Positions 36,767 to 46,950 of a DNA stretch of 64,000 bases are shown here, piece after piece; positions within the stretch are counted from its first letter, which is position 1; the number at the start of each line of letters is the position of its first letter. Position numbers and translations under genes: made by a program. The notes under the pieces were generated by a model, which was not told where the DNA came from, did no database searches, and worked only from the letters and a program-made list of their open reading frames with translations. This DNA comes from Verrucomicrobiales bacterium (lineage in GTDB: Bacteria; Verrucomicrobiota; Verrucomicrobiia; Verrucomicrobiales; DEV007): contig JAPYUT010000008.1 of NCBI GenBank assembly GCA_029940475.1, positions 1-64,000 on the forward strand. Reading direction: 5' to 3'.

Positions 36767-38037
36767 ACGTGGCTCTTGCTGCGCGCGTAAATTGCTTTTC
36801 CTGTCACCGCGGGTGATGCCATGAAGCCGTCATCGAGTTTATTGGATGCCAGCAACTGAAATGAAGTACCCGGTTTTATCACATAGCAGTCGCCCATTTC
36901 ACTGAAGAAGTAGATGCGCCCGTTCGCCAGAATCGGTGAGGCAGAGAAATGCCCGCGGAGTCGGTCACTCCATATCGCTTTGCCTGAGCTGAGGTCAATA
37001 CAGCTGAGTATTCCCTCATCGGTGGTCATGTAGAGATATTTACCTGATATAATCGGCGAGGAGCGCTTAGGTACACGCTTAAAGATGTCCCAGACGATAT
37101 GGCTTTTGGTAATGTCGCCACGTGCCCGAGGATCCAGTTTTAGGGATACCAGGTGGGGCTTACCGTAACCGGTGTTGATGATGGCATTTTCTCCGGCAAT
37201 TACGGTGCGTGAGGCGTTTGAGTATCCGGCATAGGTAATATGCCAGAGTTCCTTGCCGTTGGTGGGGTTATAAGCAAAACAGGCCTTTGCACCAGGGCTA
37301 ATCATAATTGTTTCGGTCCCGACCTTGGTGAAAGTGGGAGTGGTGTAGGCTTTTCGGAGGTCGCCATTTCCGCGAATTTTCCCTCCAGGTTCAATATCCG
37401 TCCATTTAGTGGAACGATTCGTTTTCCATACGGTCTTGCCGCTGGCACTATCCAGAGCCACCAGATATTGTACATCAATACCGTCCATCGTCAGGATAAG
37501 AAGATTGCCAAACAGCACCGGTGAGGAGCCGGGACCACGGAAATGACGGCAGGGAAGGTCGCTGCGCTTCCAGAGGACATTACCGTTAGCAGTATCAATT
37601 GCAGCTGTTCCGTAGCTTCCGAAGTGGATATAAACGCGTCCGTTTTCAATGACAGGCGAGGGTGACCCGTAACCATTTATCGAGTTGCCGAGTGGTTCGA
37701 CGACCGTGTTAGTGAAAAGCTGGATCTCGTGCAGGATTTTTCCTGATTTGGAGTTGAGGCAGATAGCGCTCATTTCCTTGCCATCCTTAGTGGCATTGCT
37801 GAGCCAGAGCTTACCCTCTGCTATTACCGGGGAAGACCAGGCGCGACCGGCAATTGCTGTTTTCCAGGCAATATTTTGTTCTTCTGACCATTTCAGAGGC
37901 AGTCCGGGATTACTCCTGACAATACCATCTTTGCTTAAGCCGCGAAAATCGGGCCATGTGTCTTGTTCTTGAGCGTTCCCAAGGCCAGTGATGGTAAGGA
38001 TTACGAAGGCTAAAATGCCGTTTTTTAAAGGAAGCAT
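36745..38037 (-). CDS. Secreted PQQ-type beta-propeller protein
   Basis: 430 residues from the ATG at 38037 (MLPLKNGILAFVILTITG, a signal peptide); an ATG at 38079 is in frame but less likely. The body is a series of propeller blades with the phrase DxxxGKxxW (LDSASGKTVWKT, YNPTNGKELWHI, IDLSSGKAIWSD), as in PQQ-dependent dehydrogenase and BamB-like domains. The opening WPDFRGLSKDGI is common in planctomycete and verrucomicrobial members. No PQQ-binding or catalytic residues were pinned down; a scaffold or sugar-oxidising role is possible. Confidence 0.87.
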   Translation of the reverse strand: MLPLKNGILAFVILTITGLGNAQEQDTWPDFRGLSKDGIVRSNPGLPLKWSEEQNIAWKTAIAGRAWSSPVIAEGKLWLSNATKDGKEMSAICLNSKSGKILHEIQLFTNTVVEPLGNSINGYGSPSPVIENGRVYIHFGSYGTAAIDTANGNVLWKRSDLPCRHFRGPGSSPVLFGNLLILTMDGIDVQYLVALDSASGKTVWKTNRSTKWTDIEPGGKIRGNGDLRKAYTTPTFTKVGTETIMISPGAKACFAYNPTNGKELWHITYAGYSNASRTVIAGENAIINTGYGKPHLVSLKLDPRARGDITKSHIVWDIFKRVPKRSSPIISGKYLYMTTDEGILSCIDLSSGKAIWSDRLRGHFSASPILANGRIYFFSEMGDCYVIKPGTSFQLLASNKLDDGFMASPAVTGKAIYARSKSHVYRIETQ

Positions 38038-38326
38038 GATATTAATTGTAAGATTCCTGCGTTCAGTTGCCTGGGGCAAGCTTTTACAGGCTTAGAAATG
38101 CTCAATATACGGTTTGAATAATAGCTTTAAGGGGGAGTTTGGGTGATCGAGTTTGGGCTGAAATTTTAATTTTAATGCCCCAATGACAGATTCTCGGGCT
38201 GAATCTGAATGGTCAATCTTGCTTAACCACTATTTTTTTACTATTCTATGCGCCGTTGGGTCATTTATCACTAATTTGAAAACGAAAATTAACTTACTTT
38301 CCTAAACTGTGGTAGCGGCGACGGAG

Positions 38327-41300
38327 ATGAGCCTGGATCAGCGTGCGCTGGTCATTGACGGTAATGCGGCCAATCGCCGGGTTATTTGTGAGGTGCTTGC
38401 GCTTAAGGGTTACGAGGTTAGTGCTTGTGACTCGGTTGTCGAGGCCAAGAAATTTTTCCGGCTACAGCGGCTCGTATTGGCAGGTTCCCTCGATAATAAC
38501 AGCGATATTCAAAGCTTTGTTGATTATGTTCGAGATGAGGCGGGAAGTGATCAACCTTATATAATTGCGGTGGAGAGCTGCAAGAATGGCTCAATTCTTG
38601 CCGGTAATGGAGTTAATGACGTATTGCCATCGCCAGTGGAAAGCGCATCGCTTGAACTCAAGGTTGAAGCCGCAAAAGCCTGGTTAGCCCGGCATCCCCT
38701 GAAAGTTCACGATAATAAGGGACGGGGGCATTTTGACGGCAATTCTGGGGATGAGGATCCGAGCAAGGTTTCTGAGCTTCTTTTTGATCCAGGGACGGCA
38801 GATTTGGCTGAGGAATTACTGGGTGATTCGGATTTTGCCGCAGCGGGAAGTGAATCGTCGCCGATTGCCGGGGAAGATAGAAAAGCTAAGGCTCCTAATG
38901 GGAGTGAATTGAAGGGGAAAGAATCAACACAGGTGCGCCGTGGGAGTGGCAGCGCCGAATCGCCGAATGAATCGGAGTTGGCGACCCGCCATAATCTGCA
39001 GTTGATGGTGGAGGCATGTCCCTTGGCGATGGCGATGTTCGACGAGAACATGGGTTACCTGCTTGCTAACCTGCCATGGCGTAAAGCATTTGGAATTGCC
39101 GATTCGGGGTTCAGCGGGAAAAGTCACTTCGAATTATTCTCGGAGGTTTCCGAACGCTGGAAATTGTTGTGTGAGAGATGCCTGAATGAGGTGGATGAGC
39201 AGACTGGGGAAGAACTCGTTGAGTGGGCGGATGGTGCCAGGGACTGGGTGCGCTGGACGATGAGTCCCTGGCTCTTTGAAGGAGGGGTTGTTGGCGGAAT
39301 TGTGGTTTGCGCACAATCCATCACGGGTGAGAAGCGTTTGCGCAGGGAGCAGCAATTTGAGGGAGATATTGCCGAGGCGGTAATGGCGGGTTCAACAACT
39401 CCAGTTCTTGTGCTGGATGTTAACGGACAAATTGTGCGCAGCAATCGTATTGCCAAACGACTGGGGAATTGGGATCCGGTAGCGGATGAGGGTAAATATT
39501 ACTGGGAGGCTTTCCTGGATCAAGGCAGGCACCGGGAGGCTAAAGAGCAGTTTATGGAATTTGCCCGTTGTTTACTTGATGGCGGTGATTTCAGGTTTCC
39601 TGAAACGACAGTAGACGATGTGATTGGCCATGATGGCAGGTCACGCCGGATTATCTGGACGAATTCACCGAGAAGGGGCGAAGATGGTGAAATTATCGGG
39701 GTGATTCGTGTTGGCTTTGATGTGGATCTTTTCTCAGACTCCAGCAGGGATCAGCAGTTGAAGGATGCCGTGCTCGAGGACCTTACGGTCCCGGCCTGGC
39801 GGTGTAACCCGGTCGGGCAAATTGATCTGGTAAATTCCGCTTGGCTGGATTTTCGGGGCCGAACCTTGGAAGAGGAGCTCAATGGCGGATGGCTTGAAGG
39901 GTTTTCCAAGGATGACGCTGATTCCCTGTCCGCTCTTCTTCGTGCAGCCGCCTCACAGCGTGAAGCGTTCTCCTTGGTTGTGAGTATTTTAGACGGGAAT
40001 GGCGATACTGTGCGAATGAGATTCTCAGCGAATCCTAATGAAGAGGATGTGGAGAGTGGCGTTTATGGCATTGCTGTTGATGTAAACGCCGAGCATGAAT
40101 TAGATACTGCGCATGGGGAATTACAACGCATCAAGGGCGGGGTGGATGAAATTGAAGGGAAAGCTGCCCGGTTTGAGGCGGATCTTGCAGCGGTCCAGAT
40201 CGAGTTGAAGCGGGTCAGGGATGAGAACAATGCGACAAATGAGCAATGTAAGAGGTTCCAACTGATTCCCGATTCAGCACCTTTTGGCATTGTATTGCTG
40301 GCTCGTGATGGTGAGACGATTTATTGCAATCCTGCGCATAAGGAAGTGGTGGGCTCTGATATTGGTGATTTCCAGTCGATTGAAGATTGGCTTTCCGGTC
40401 ATTGCAAGGACAAGGGCAAGAAGGCCGCCACCGAACTTGTCGAAGCCTGGCGGTCGCGTGTCTGGCGACAGGGAACTGTGGGAATTTTCTCGATAATGAC
40501 CGACGAGGCTGTAGTGCGAGAACTTGAGTTCCGTCCGCAGTTAATGGAAGACGGCGGGTTGTTGGTGAGTATTTTTGACGTAACGGATGCGCTACGGGGG
40601 GAGGAGGCTCTGAGGGCGAGCGAGGCGAAGTTTCGTGCGTTGTTTCATGATTCCGGGGTGGGGATGGCCCTGGCTGACGGAGCGGGAGGTATCTTTGATG
40701 TCAATTCTTCGCTGGAGTCGATGCTCGGATTCTCCAAGGCGGAAATACGGGGCAAGACCATTGATGAGTTCATCTATGGATCTAATAATGAGGACCTTGA
40801 TGAATTCATGGGGCACCTGGCGAGGAGTGACCTTGGAGTGGCGGACAGGGTGATTGAGCTTGCGACCAGTGATGGAGAGCGTGTCGAAGCACATCTCCAT
40901 GTTTCGCAGGTAAAGGACAAGTCCGGGGAATTGATATTTACCACCTATTTTCTACATGACATATCCGGGCAATTGCTTGCGCAGCGGAAACTGGAGGATT
41001 CACGGGCCGAGAATCGTGCGCTCTTGGGTGCAAGCCCTGATATGATCCTGGTTTTGGAGGAATCAGGACGCGTGGTGGATGCGTTTTTGCCACATGGATT
41101 TTCTCTGCAGATTGATGCCAAATCATGCCTTGGCCATGAAATGGCAGATGTTTTACCTGCTCTTGGGATGACTGCCGGTGATCTTATTGGAGAACTTGCC
41201 CGGACTGATGTATTTACCTGCCATTTCCGGTCTGAAGATGAACGCGGCAGTTTTCATTACGAGCTTAGAGCGATCCGAAGTGGTGCGGATAATACAGTGA

Positions 41301-42325
41301 TGCTGGTTCGTGATGTAACGCAGATGTACAGGGTGCAGACTAAACTTAAGTGGCAGGCCGTCACTTTTGCACACATACATGATGCGATCGTGGTTGCTGA
41401 CCTGAAAGGAAAAGTGATAGACTGGAATCCGTCAGCAGAACGTCTTTTTGGTTATACCAAGGATACAGCAACTGGGCTTGGCCTCCATCAAATCTATGGC
41501 GCGGCGGATCCAGTGAGATTTCGGGATGCATTCACCAGCGCAATTCGCACTGAGCGGCGCTGGGAGGCACGCGTGGAGTTCTCCAGGAATGATGGCGGTA
41601 AAGGAGTATGTGATACGGTGTTCGTTCCTCTGCAGGATGAGGATGGGGAATCCCTGGCCCTTGTGGGTGTCAACCGGGAGGTGATTGCCGCTGAAACCGG
41701 GCAAACAGCAGGCACAGAGGATACGGTCAGGGTTCGCATTGAGATGCAGAGTCGACTGGATGCCACCCTCAAGACAATTTCGACTTTACTCAGGCTGCAG
41801 GCACAAGATGAAGGCGGGGTAGGAATACAGGCAAGCAGGTCTCGGGTTGGCACACTGGCCATGCTGCATTCACATGTTGGTCACAAAGGGGATTATTCGC
41901 GCTTGGATTTCGGGAAATTTGCCAATTCTCTTGTCAACGAGTTGCTTGAGACTGTAGCTCCCGAGGACACTGAAATTGAGGTGCATCTACATGCCAAGGG
42001 GATTGTTCTCCCTGTTGCATTGGCCATGCCCGTGGCTCTTATTGCCAACGAGTTGTTGTCGAATGCCTTTTGTCATGGGTGCCTAGGGTGTGATAAAGTG
42101 ACCGTTGGATTCAGCATTCAGACTGATGATTCAGAAGGACGGGGGGAAATCATCGTGAAAAATAACGGTGTGGCGTTGCCTTCTGACTTCTCGATAGAGG
42201 CGACAGAGGGTCTGGGATTAAGGATTGTTAGGGAGTTGGCAGGCCGTATTGGAGGTGTTCTGGAGGTCGGAAGCGGACCCGACACGCAATTTCGGGTTGG
42301 ATTTAATCTCCCGAAGGGCGGATAA
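38327..42325 (+). CDS. Giant multi-PAS sensor with degenerate receiver and histidine-kinase core
   Basis: 1332 residues from the ATG at 38327; a GTG at 38309 is in frame. Residues 1-115 resemble a receiver domain, but the phospho-Asp site reads LVLAGSL and the conserved Lys site reads LPSPVE, so both key residues are gone. Several PAS domains follow, with a coiled coil near 600-640. The C-terminus is a HisKA_2/HATPase-like pair. The H-box, expected E-I-H-H-R, reads E-M-Q1141-S-R, removing the phosphoacceptor. The N-box (IANELLSNAFCHG) is good, but the G1 box DNGVG reads NNGVA. It is therefore probably a sensor or pseudokinase working with the hybrid kinase 18 bp downstream. Confidence 0.85.
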   Translation: MSLDQRALVIDGNAANRRVICEVLALKGYEVSACDSVVEAKKFFRLQRLVLAGSLDNNSDIQSFVDYVRDEAGSDQPYIIAVESCKNGSILAGNGVNDVLPSPVESASLELKVEAAKAWLARHPLKVHDNKGRGHFDGNSGDEDPSKVSELLFDPGTADLAEELLGDSDFAAAGSESSPIAGEDRKAKAPNGSELKGKESTQVRRGSGSAESPNESELATRHNLQLMVEACPLAMAMFDENMGYLLANLPWRKAFGIADSGFSGKSHFELFSEVSERWKLLCERCLNEVDEQTGEELVEWADGARDWVRWTMSPWLFEGGVVGGIVVCAQSITGEKRLRREQQFEGDIAEAVMAGSTTPVLVLDVNGQIVRSNRIAKRLGNWDPVADEGKYYWEAFLDQGRHREAKEQFMEFARCLLDGGDFRFPETTVDDVIGHDGRSRRIIWTNSPRRGEDGEIIGVIRVGFDVDLFSDSSRDQQLKDAVLEDLTVPAWRCNPVGQIDLVNSAWLDFRGRTLEEELNGGWLEGFSKDDADSLSALLRAAASQREAFSLVVSILDGNGDTVRMRFSANPNEEDVESGVYGIAVDVNAEHELDTAHGELQRIKGGVDEIEGKAARFEADLAAVQIELKRVRDENNATNEQCKRFQLIPDSAPFGIVLLARDGETIYCNPAHKEVVGSDIGDFQSIEDWLSGHCKDKGKKAATELVEAWRSRVWRQGTVGIFSIMTDEAVVRELEFRPQLMEDGGLLVSIFDVTDALRGEEALRASEAKFRALFHDSGVGMALADGAGGIFDVNSSLESMLGFSKAEIRGKTIDEFIYGSNNEDLDEFMGHLARSDLGVADRVIELATSDGERVEAHLHVSQVKDKSGELIFTTYFLHDISGQLLAQRKLEDSRAENRALLGASPDMILVLEESGRVVDAFLPHGFSLQIDAKSCLGHEMADVLPALGMTAGDLIGELARTDVFTCHFRSEDERGSFHYELRAIRSGADNTVMLVRDVTQMYRVQTKLKWQAVTFAHIHDAIVVADLKGKVIDWNPSAERLFGYTKDTATGLGLHQIYGAADPVRFRDAFTSAIRTERRWEARVEFSRNDGGKGVCDTVFVPLQDEDGESLALVGVNREVIAAETGQTAGTEDTVRVRIEMQSRLDATLKTISTLLRLQAQDEGGVGIQASRSRVGTLAMLHSHVGHKGDYSRLDFGKFANSLVNELLETVAPEDTEIEVHLHAKGIVLPVALAMPVALIANELLSNAFCHGCLGCDKVTVGFSIQTDDSEGRGEIIVKNNGVALPSDFSIEATEGLGLRIVRELAGRIGGVLEVGSGPDTQFRVGFNLPKGG

Positions 42326-42343
42326 GTCTTTTGCGGAAGATTA

Positions 42344-44617
42344 ATGAGTCCAGTTCGTATTCTTGTCGTTGAAGATGAAGGCGCAGTGGGAAGGGATATC
42401 CAGAATACCCTGGTCCGGTGCGGATATAGTGTTGCGGATATCGCCCGCACCGGTGCTGAGGCACTGGAAATTGTCCGGCGGGTTGATCCTGATCTGGTGA
42501 TCATGGATATCAGGCTGTCCGGGGCGATGGATGGTATTGAGGCTGCTGAGCGGATTCGATCAGCGTACGGTAAACCCATCATTTATCTGACCGCTCTTGC
42601 TGATGAAGAGACGATGGCCCGTGCCAGTCGCACTGAGCCGGAAGGCTATCTGCTTAAGCCATTCAACGAGAGCGAACTTCAGTCTACCGTGGAAATCGCC
42701 ATTTCCAGATCTCGTTCACGGGAAGCGTTGGCAGATCGTGAAGAGCAATTTATGAGTACTTTGCGCAGCATGGCAGATGGTGTGATCGCGACTGATATCG
42801 TGGGCAATGTCACGTTTATGAATCCTGTTGCCGAGTTGATTACCGGGTGGGGATTTGCCGAGGCCAAGAGCAAGGTTCTTCAAGAGGTATTTGCAATTAG
42901 CGATGACGCGGGCAGGCAAGCTCCTCCATTAGCTCCTCGTCCCTCGGGGCAGCACCCGGGGAGACGGGTCATGCTCCTGACAAAGGAGGGAAGGCGTGTT
43001 CAGGTTGAGGACAACTCGGCTCCTCTTAAGGATTCGCATGGCAGCCTGGTTGGCTTGGTAGTTGTGTTTCGACGTTGTGAGAGCGATGGAGGTTGGCGTT
43101 CCGATACTAATGAGGGTGAGTCACTAAAGGGAATTGTTGAGGGCATAGCAGATCCAATTGTTGCATTTGATCGGCATTGGAAAATTACTTTTGCAAATCA
43201 TCGTGCGGCTAAACAGTTTGGTCGCTCGCAAGACGGATTAATCGGGAGTGCTTTCTGGGGATTACTTCCGGAAGGGGTACGTGAGGAGAATTTTCACGAT
43301 ACATCGCGGGCACTGGCGCGAAAGGAGAGATGCAGTTTTGAATTCTATCAGGATAGCGGCAGGCGTTGGTTTGAGGCAAATGTCTACCCCTTCGGTGAGG
43401 GGTTGCTTGTCTTGATGCGCGATATTACCGAGCGGATTGAACAACAGGAGACGGCCAGTCGCATCGAGAAACTGGAATGTCTGGGATTGCTTGCGCGCGG
43501 TTTTGCCCATGATTTCAACAATATCCTTACCGTGATGCTTGGTAATTTGTCGCTTGCAGAGATGAAACTTCCCGAGGGGATTGCCGGGCGTATTGAACTT
43601 GAACAGGCGCGTGCGGCTACATTGCGTGCGCAGAACAGGGTTCATCAATTGTTGACTTTTGCAAAGGGGGGTGCGCCGATCCGCCAGCGCATGGATTTGC
43701 AGCGGGCTATGACGGAAGTTGAGGAGGATATGGAGCGCAATCCGCGGATAGAATACAGGTTTAAGGTTGCAGCTGATCTTTGGCAGATTGATGCGGATTC
43801 CGGGCAATTGCGCCGGGTGATTGAGAACCTGCTGCGCAATTCCGAAGAAGCCATGGTTGGGGGGGGGCGTTTAACCGTGCGTTTTGAAAATGCTCCGTCG
43901 GGAAGTGTCCTGCGTGAGAATCTTCCTGCATCGATGGAATTGGAAGACGGTGCCGATTATGTTGTCTTGCAGGTAAAGGACAACGGCCACGGCATTGACG
44001 AGGATTTACTTGATAAGATTTTCGAGCCTTATTTCAGCACGCGTGGGGATGCAAATGCAACCGGGATTGGCCTGACTGTTTGCGATTCGATTGTCCGTGC
44101 CCATAACGGCGGCATTTGCTGCCAGTCAATTAAGGGGGAGGGAACGAAGGTGGTGGTGGCATTTCCTGCTCCGGCTGACCGGAGCCCGGACACTTTCCCT
44201 CCCGACACTAAACCCGCAGGCAATACGGATAGATTTACTCGTCCCAGGATTCTTGTCCTGGAGGACGAGCCATTGATCCGGCAGTTGCTGGTTGCCAACC
44301 TTGAACAGGAGGGTTTTGAAGTGGTGGAGACAGAGGACGGGGTGGAGACCGCTGCGCGTTACATAGAATCCTATGATCGGGGCGACCCCTTTGATCTCGT
44401 GATTGCGGATCTTTCCATTCCCAACGGGGTGGGGGGGGCTAAAGCCATTGAGGAGATCATGCAGATTGATCCTGGAGTAAAGGCGATTGTTTCCAGTGGT
44501 TATTCAGATGACCCGGTGATGGCAGAGCCGGGAGCGTTCGGGTTTAGCGGAGTCCTGCCAAAGCCTTATCAACCGAAGCAGTTACTAAGCCTTGTTCAAA
44601 GGGTACTGGCCATCTAG
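42344..44617 (+). CDS. Hybrid histidine kinase REC-PAS-PAS-HisKA-HATPase-REC
   Basis: 757 residues. N-terminal receiver (ILVVEDEGAVG, phospho-Asp in LVIMDIRLSG, Lys in YLLKPFN), two PAS domains (about 135-235 and 260-360), then a kinase core with an intact H-box (RGFAHDFNNILTVMLGN), N-box (RVIENLLRNSEEA), G1 box (VKDNGHGID) and G2 (ATGIGLTVC). A second receiver (LVLEDEPLIR, LVIADLSIP, LPKPYQ) closes it. No membrane segment is seen. Together with the upstream degenerate sensor it forms a probable two-gene phosphorelay; no DNA-binding output is present. Confidence 0.93.
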   Translation: MSPVRILVVEDEGAVGRDIQNTLVRCGYSVADIARTGAEALEIVRRVDPDLVIMDIRLSGAMDGIEAAERIRSAYGKPIIYLTALADEETMARASRTEPEGYLLKPFNESELQSTVEIAISRSRSREALADREEQFMSTLRSMADGVIATDIVGNVTFMNPVAELITGWGFAEAKSKVLQEVFAISDDAGRQAPPLAPRPSGQHPGRRVMLLTKEGRRVQVEDNSAPLKDSHGSLVGLVVVFRRCESDGGWRSDTNEGESLKGIVEGIADPIVAFDRHWKITFANHRAAKQFGRSQDGLIGSAFWGLLPEGVREENFHDTSRALARKERCSFEFYQDSGRRWFEANVYPFGEGLLVLMRDITERIEQQETASRIEKLECLGLLARGFAHDFNNILTVMLGNLSLAEMKLPEGIAGRIELEQARAATLRAQNRVHQLLTFAKGGAPIRQRMDLQRAMTEVEEDMERNPRIEYRFKVAADLWQIDADSGQLRRVIENLLRNSEEAMVGGGRLTVRFENAPSGSVLRENLPASMELEDGADYVVLQVKDNGHGIDEDLLDKIFEPYFSTRGDANATGIGLTVCDSIVRAHNGGICCQSIKGEGTKVVVAFPAPADRSPDTFPPDTKPAGNTDRFTRPRILVLEDEPLIRQLLVANLEQEGFEVVETEDGVETAARYIESYDRGDPFDLVIADLSIPNGVGGAKAIEEIMQIDPGVKAIVSSGYSDDPVMAEPGAFGFSGVLPKPYQPKQLLSLVQRVLAI

Positions 44618-44635
44618 GTTGACATTTCGTGTAAT

Positions 44636-44683
44636 TCCGCGGTAGCGATCTGCCCTGGGTATTGCATTGAGGATTACCGCGGA
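44636..44683. other. 9-bp inverted repeat after the hybrid kinase gene
   Basis: TCCGCGGTA (44636-44644) pairs perfectly with TACCGCGGA (44675-44683). There is no following T-run, so it is not a classical terminator; it could be an RNA end or a regulator site ahead of the motor cluster. Confidence 0.4.
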
Positions 44684-44817
44684 GATTCTGGCTGTTAGAA
44701 GGCAATCGACCATGAAAAACCATCAATTTCACGGGTTAGGGCACCAGTGCTGCTGCAATAGAATATATGCTTACCTTATGGTTGTCAGAGTGGGCGTGAT
44801 TAGCTAAAGATATACAG

Positions 44818-46137
44818 GTGCACAGGTTCTTTTGCCCGAATTGTCGCCAGCATATGCTCATCAGTGCCGAGCATTTTGGAAAAGTAATACCCTGCCCTGC
44901 CTGCAATGAACGCATTCAGATGCCGGATGCGGGAGAAATCTCAAGAACGTATGCTGCAGCATCAAGCAAAATGCAGGAACCAGGGGGACGCCCTGCCGGG
45001 ACACAGACCAATAGTGATTTCGCGAATGTTCATCCGTGGGTGAGCCTTGGCCTTGGGGTGGGGTTTGCTGTTGTATTTTACCTGGCGATGCTGGTGATCA
45101 GGGGCTCATATGTCTCAGACCTGTTTCTGGAACGCGGATGGGTTCCCTGTGTCGTGGTGATTTTCTTCGGGTGGTCTGTTGGAATATTGACCCTCAAGTA
45201 TCTGCGGCTGCGGACCCAGCGGGTTGCTTTGCTTGTTGAAGTTTTGCCGATACAGATCAGCTACGAAATTAACTGTGCCAACATCAGTCAGTTTATTGAT
45301 CACATTGCACTTATTCCTGAAAGACTGAGTCGCACCTACATGGTGACCAGGATGCGTCGTGGGCTTGAGCATTTTGCCACCAGGAGGAGCAATCCTGATG
45401 TTGCACGAATGATGCAGTCACAGAGTGACATCGATGTTTCAGCAATAAGCGGCAGTTATTCACTGGTTAAATCTTTCCTGTGGGCAATTCCTATCCTCGG
45501 ATTTATTGGCACGGTTATCGGCATTTCCTCGGCAATTTCAGGATTCTCCGGGCAGACGGAAACAGCACAGGATATGTCAGTGCTCATGGATTCGATTAAC
45601 AACGTGACAGGAGGACTGGGGGTGGCATTTGATACCACCCTTGTTGCCCTGGTGATCAGTATCCTGCTTGCCTTTCCGGTTTCGTCGATGCAGAAAGCGG
45701 AGGAGGACCTGCTCAACGCGGTCGACGAATATTGTAATGAGAATTTATTGAAGCGACTGGATGATGCAGGCGGCATGGCTGAGGTCGCCAGTAATACGGA
45801 GGGAATACTGCTCGCTCTGAAGTCGGCAGTTGCATCCGGACAAGAGGAGATCCTTGAGGAGTTCAGGGAGGCGGGAGAGAGGATGGCGCAGCTTCAAGGT
45901 GAGCAGCACAAACTCCTGCAACGAACCACTGAAAGCGTTGATTCCAAGATGGCTTCACTGGTTACAAAGACAGGTAATGAAGCGGCGCGCGCCTTTGATG
46001 CGACTTCACATGCAGTCAGGGAGAATCTCGGAAAACTCAGTGAGGGGATTGCGGAACTCAACAAGGTTCTTAAAGAACTTGATGGGAAACAGGTGGTCAT
46101 TGAGAAGAAAAAATCAAAATGGTTCAGCAGAGGCTGA
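44818..46137 (+). CDS. Zinc-ribbon MotA/TolQ/ExbB-family channel protein with long coiled-coil tail
   Basis: 439 residues from a GTG start. An N-terminal Cys4 ribbon (C6, C9, C26, C29) precedes two membrane segments (about 65-90 and 100-125). The core then has the family's helix pair ILGFIGTVIGISSAISGF and GLGVAFDTTLVALVISILLAF, with pore-lining Thr in both. Residues 290-420 form a long charged coiled coil. These proteins form a pentamer that rotates or tilts around an ExbD/MotB-type dimer, driven by ion flow. Two small ExbD-like genes follow at 9- and 6-bp spacing, giving a compact operon. The cytoplasmic ribbon and tail are unusual additions. Confidence 0.88.
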   Translation: MHRFFCPNCRQHMLISAEHFGKVIPCPACNERIQMPDAGEISRTYAAASSKMQEPGGRPAGTQTNSDFANVHPWVSLGLGVGFAVVFYLAMLVIRGSYVSDLFLERGWVPCVVVIFFGWSVGILTLKYLRLRTQRVALLVEVLPIQISYEINCANISQFIDHIALIPERLSRTYMVTRMRRGLEHFATRRSNPDVARMMQSQSDIDVSAISGSYSLVKSFLWAIPILGFIGTVIGISSAISGFSGQTETAQDMSVLMDSINNVTGGLGVAFDTTLVALVISILLAFPVSSMQKAEEDLLNAVDEYCNENLLKRLDDAGGMAEVASNTEGILLALKSAVASGQEEILEEFREAGERMAQLQGEQHKLLQRTTESVDSKMASLVTKTGNEAARAFDATSHAVRENLGKLSEGIAELNKVLKELDGKQVVIEKKKSKWFSRG

Positions 46138-46146
46138 ATATACTAG

Positions 46147-46944
46147 ATGGCTCGTATCCAGAGAGCCTCGGCGGCAGAGGCAGTTTCCCTTTTTCCGTTT
46201 CTAAGTATCTTGGCATGCGTAATTGGGGCGCTTACCCTGATTATCAGTTCCCTCAGCCTCTCACAGGTGAGTGCGGGCCGGCAGGATGAGGATGTCGCCC
46301 GGGCTGAGGATTACGTGGCACTACAGAATTCCCTGATTATCAAAAAGCAGGATCTCGGTGAGCTGGATAAGCTGTCACAAGCAAATAAGGCGCACTTGAT
46401 GGCCTTAAGAAAATTGGAAGCTGAGGAGAAATCGTTGCGCCTGGAGCTTAAAGAGCTGAAACAATCGCGGGACAAGCGGCTTGCTTTAACCGCAGAGTCG
46501 GATGCGATCAAGGTGGAGATAGACAATCTTGTTGCCGGTGGACAGGCTTTTAAAAAACAAGTTACTGAGAGCAGGAAGCAGCTTGACGGGCTCAAAAAGG
46601 ATTCCGGGTCGAGTCCCCGGGTGCAGATATTGCCCTCCCGCGGGACATCGAGGATTGCGCCTGCGTTTGTGGAGATCGCTAAAGGTGGAGTGATCCTGCA
46701 TACACGATCACGCAGTATTGAGATCGAACGGGGAAAGATTGGCACTGATGTGAACCTCAGGAAACTTGTGGCTGCCACCAAGCGCGCTGAACGCGGGACA
46801 ATTGTCCTTTTGTTGCGTTCTGAGGGATACCCAACGTATTCAGCGTTTCGCGCAACGGCACGCAGAGAGGGCTGGCCGTATGCCAAATTGCCTTTGTTAA
46901 CTGTCGGTCCGGTGGACCTGAAACTCTTTAATATCCAACGCTGA
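46147..46944 (+). CDS. ExbD-like single-pass subunit without the ion-carrying Asp
   Basis: 265 residues. A short N-terminus leads into one membrane helix (LFPFLSILACVIGALTLII). It lines up with the ExbD/TolR phrase PF-D-V-hydrophobic, but the position of the essential Asp is Ser20. A coiled coil covers about 45-155. The C-terminal domain (about 170-265; ERGTIVLLLRSEGYPTYSAF, YAKLPLLTVGPVDLKL) resembles the end of the partner encoded 6 bp downstream. It probably makes the inactive half of a heterodimer inside the MotA-like pentamer. Confidence 0.7.
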   Translation: MARIQRASAAEAVSLFPFLSILACVIGALTLIISSLSLSQVSAGRQDEDVARAEDYVALQNSLIIKKQDLGELDKLSQANKAHLMALRKLEAEEKSLRLELKELKQSRDKRLALTAESDAIKVEIDNLVAGGQAFKKQVTESRKQLDGLKKDSGSSPRVQILPSRGTSRIAPAFVEIAKGGVILHTRSRSIEIERGKIGTDVNLRKLVAATKRAERGTIVLLLRSEGYPTYSAFRATARREGWPYAKLPLLTVGPVDLKLFNIQR

Positions 46945-46950
46945 GCGGAA

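Noticed and set aside
44712-44807. 31-codon frame (MKNHQFHGLGHQCCC) before the motor operon
   Set aside because: Short, no conserved pattern, and it ends just before the GTG of the ExbB-like gene; insufficient support.
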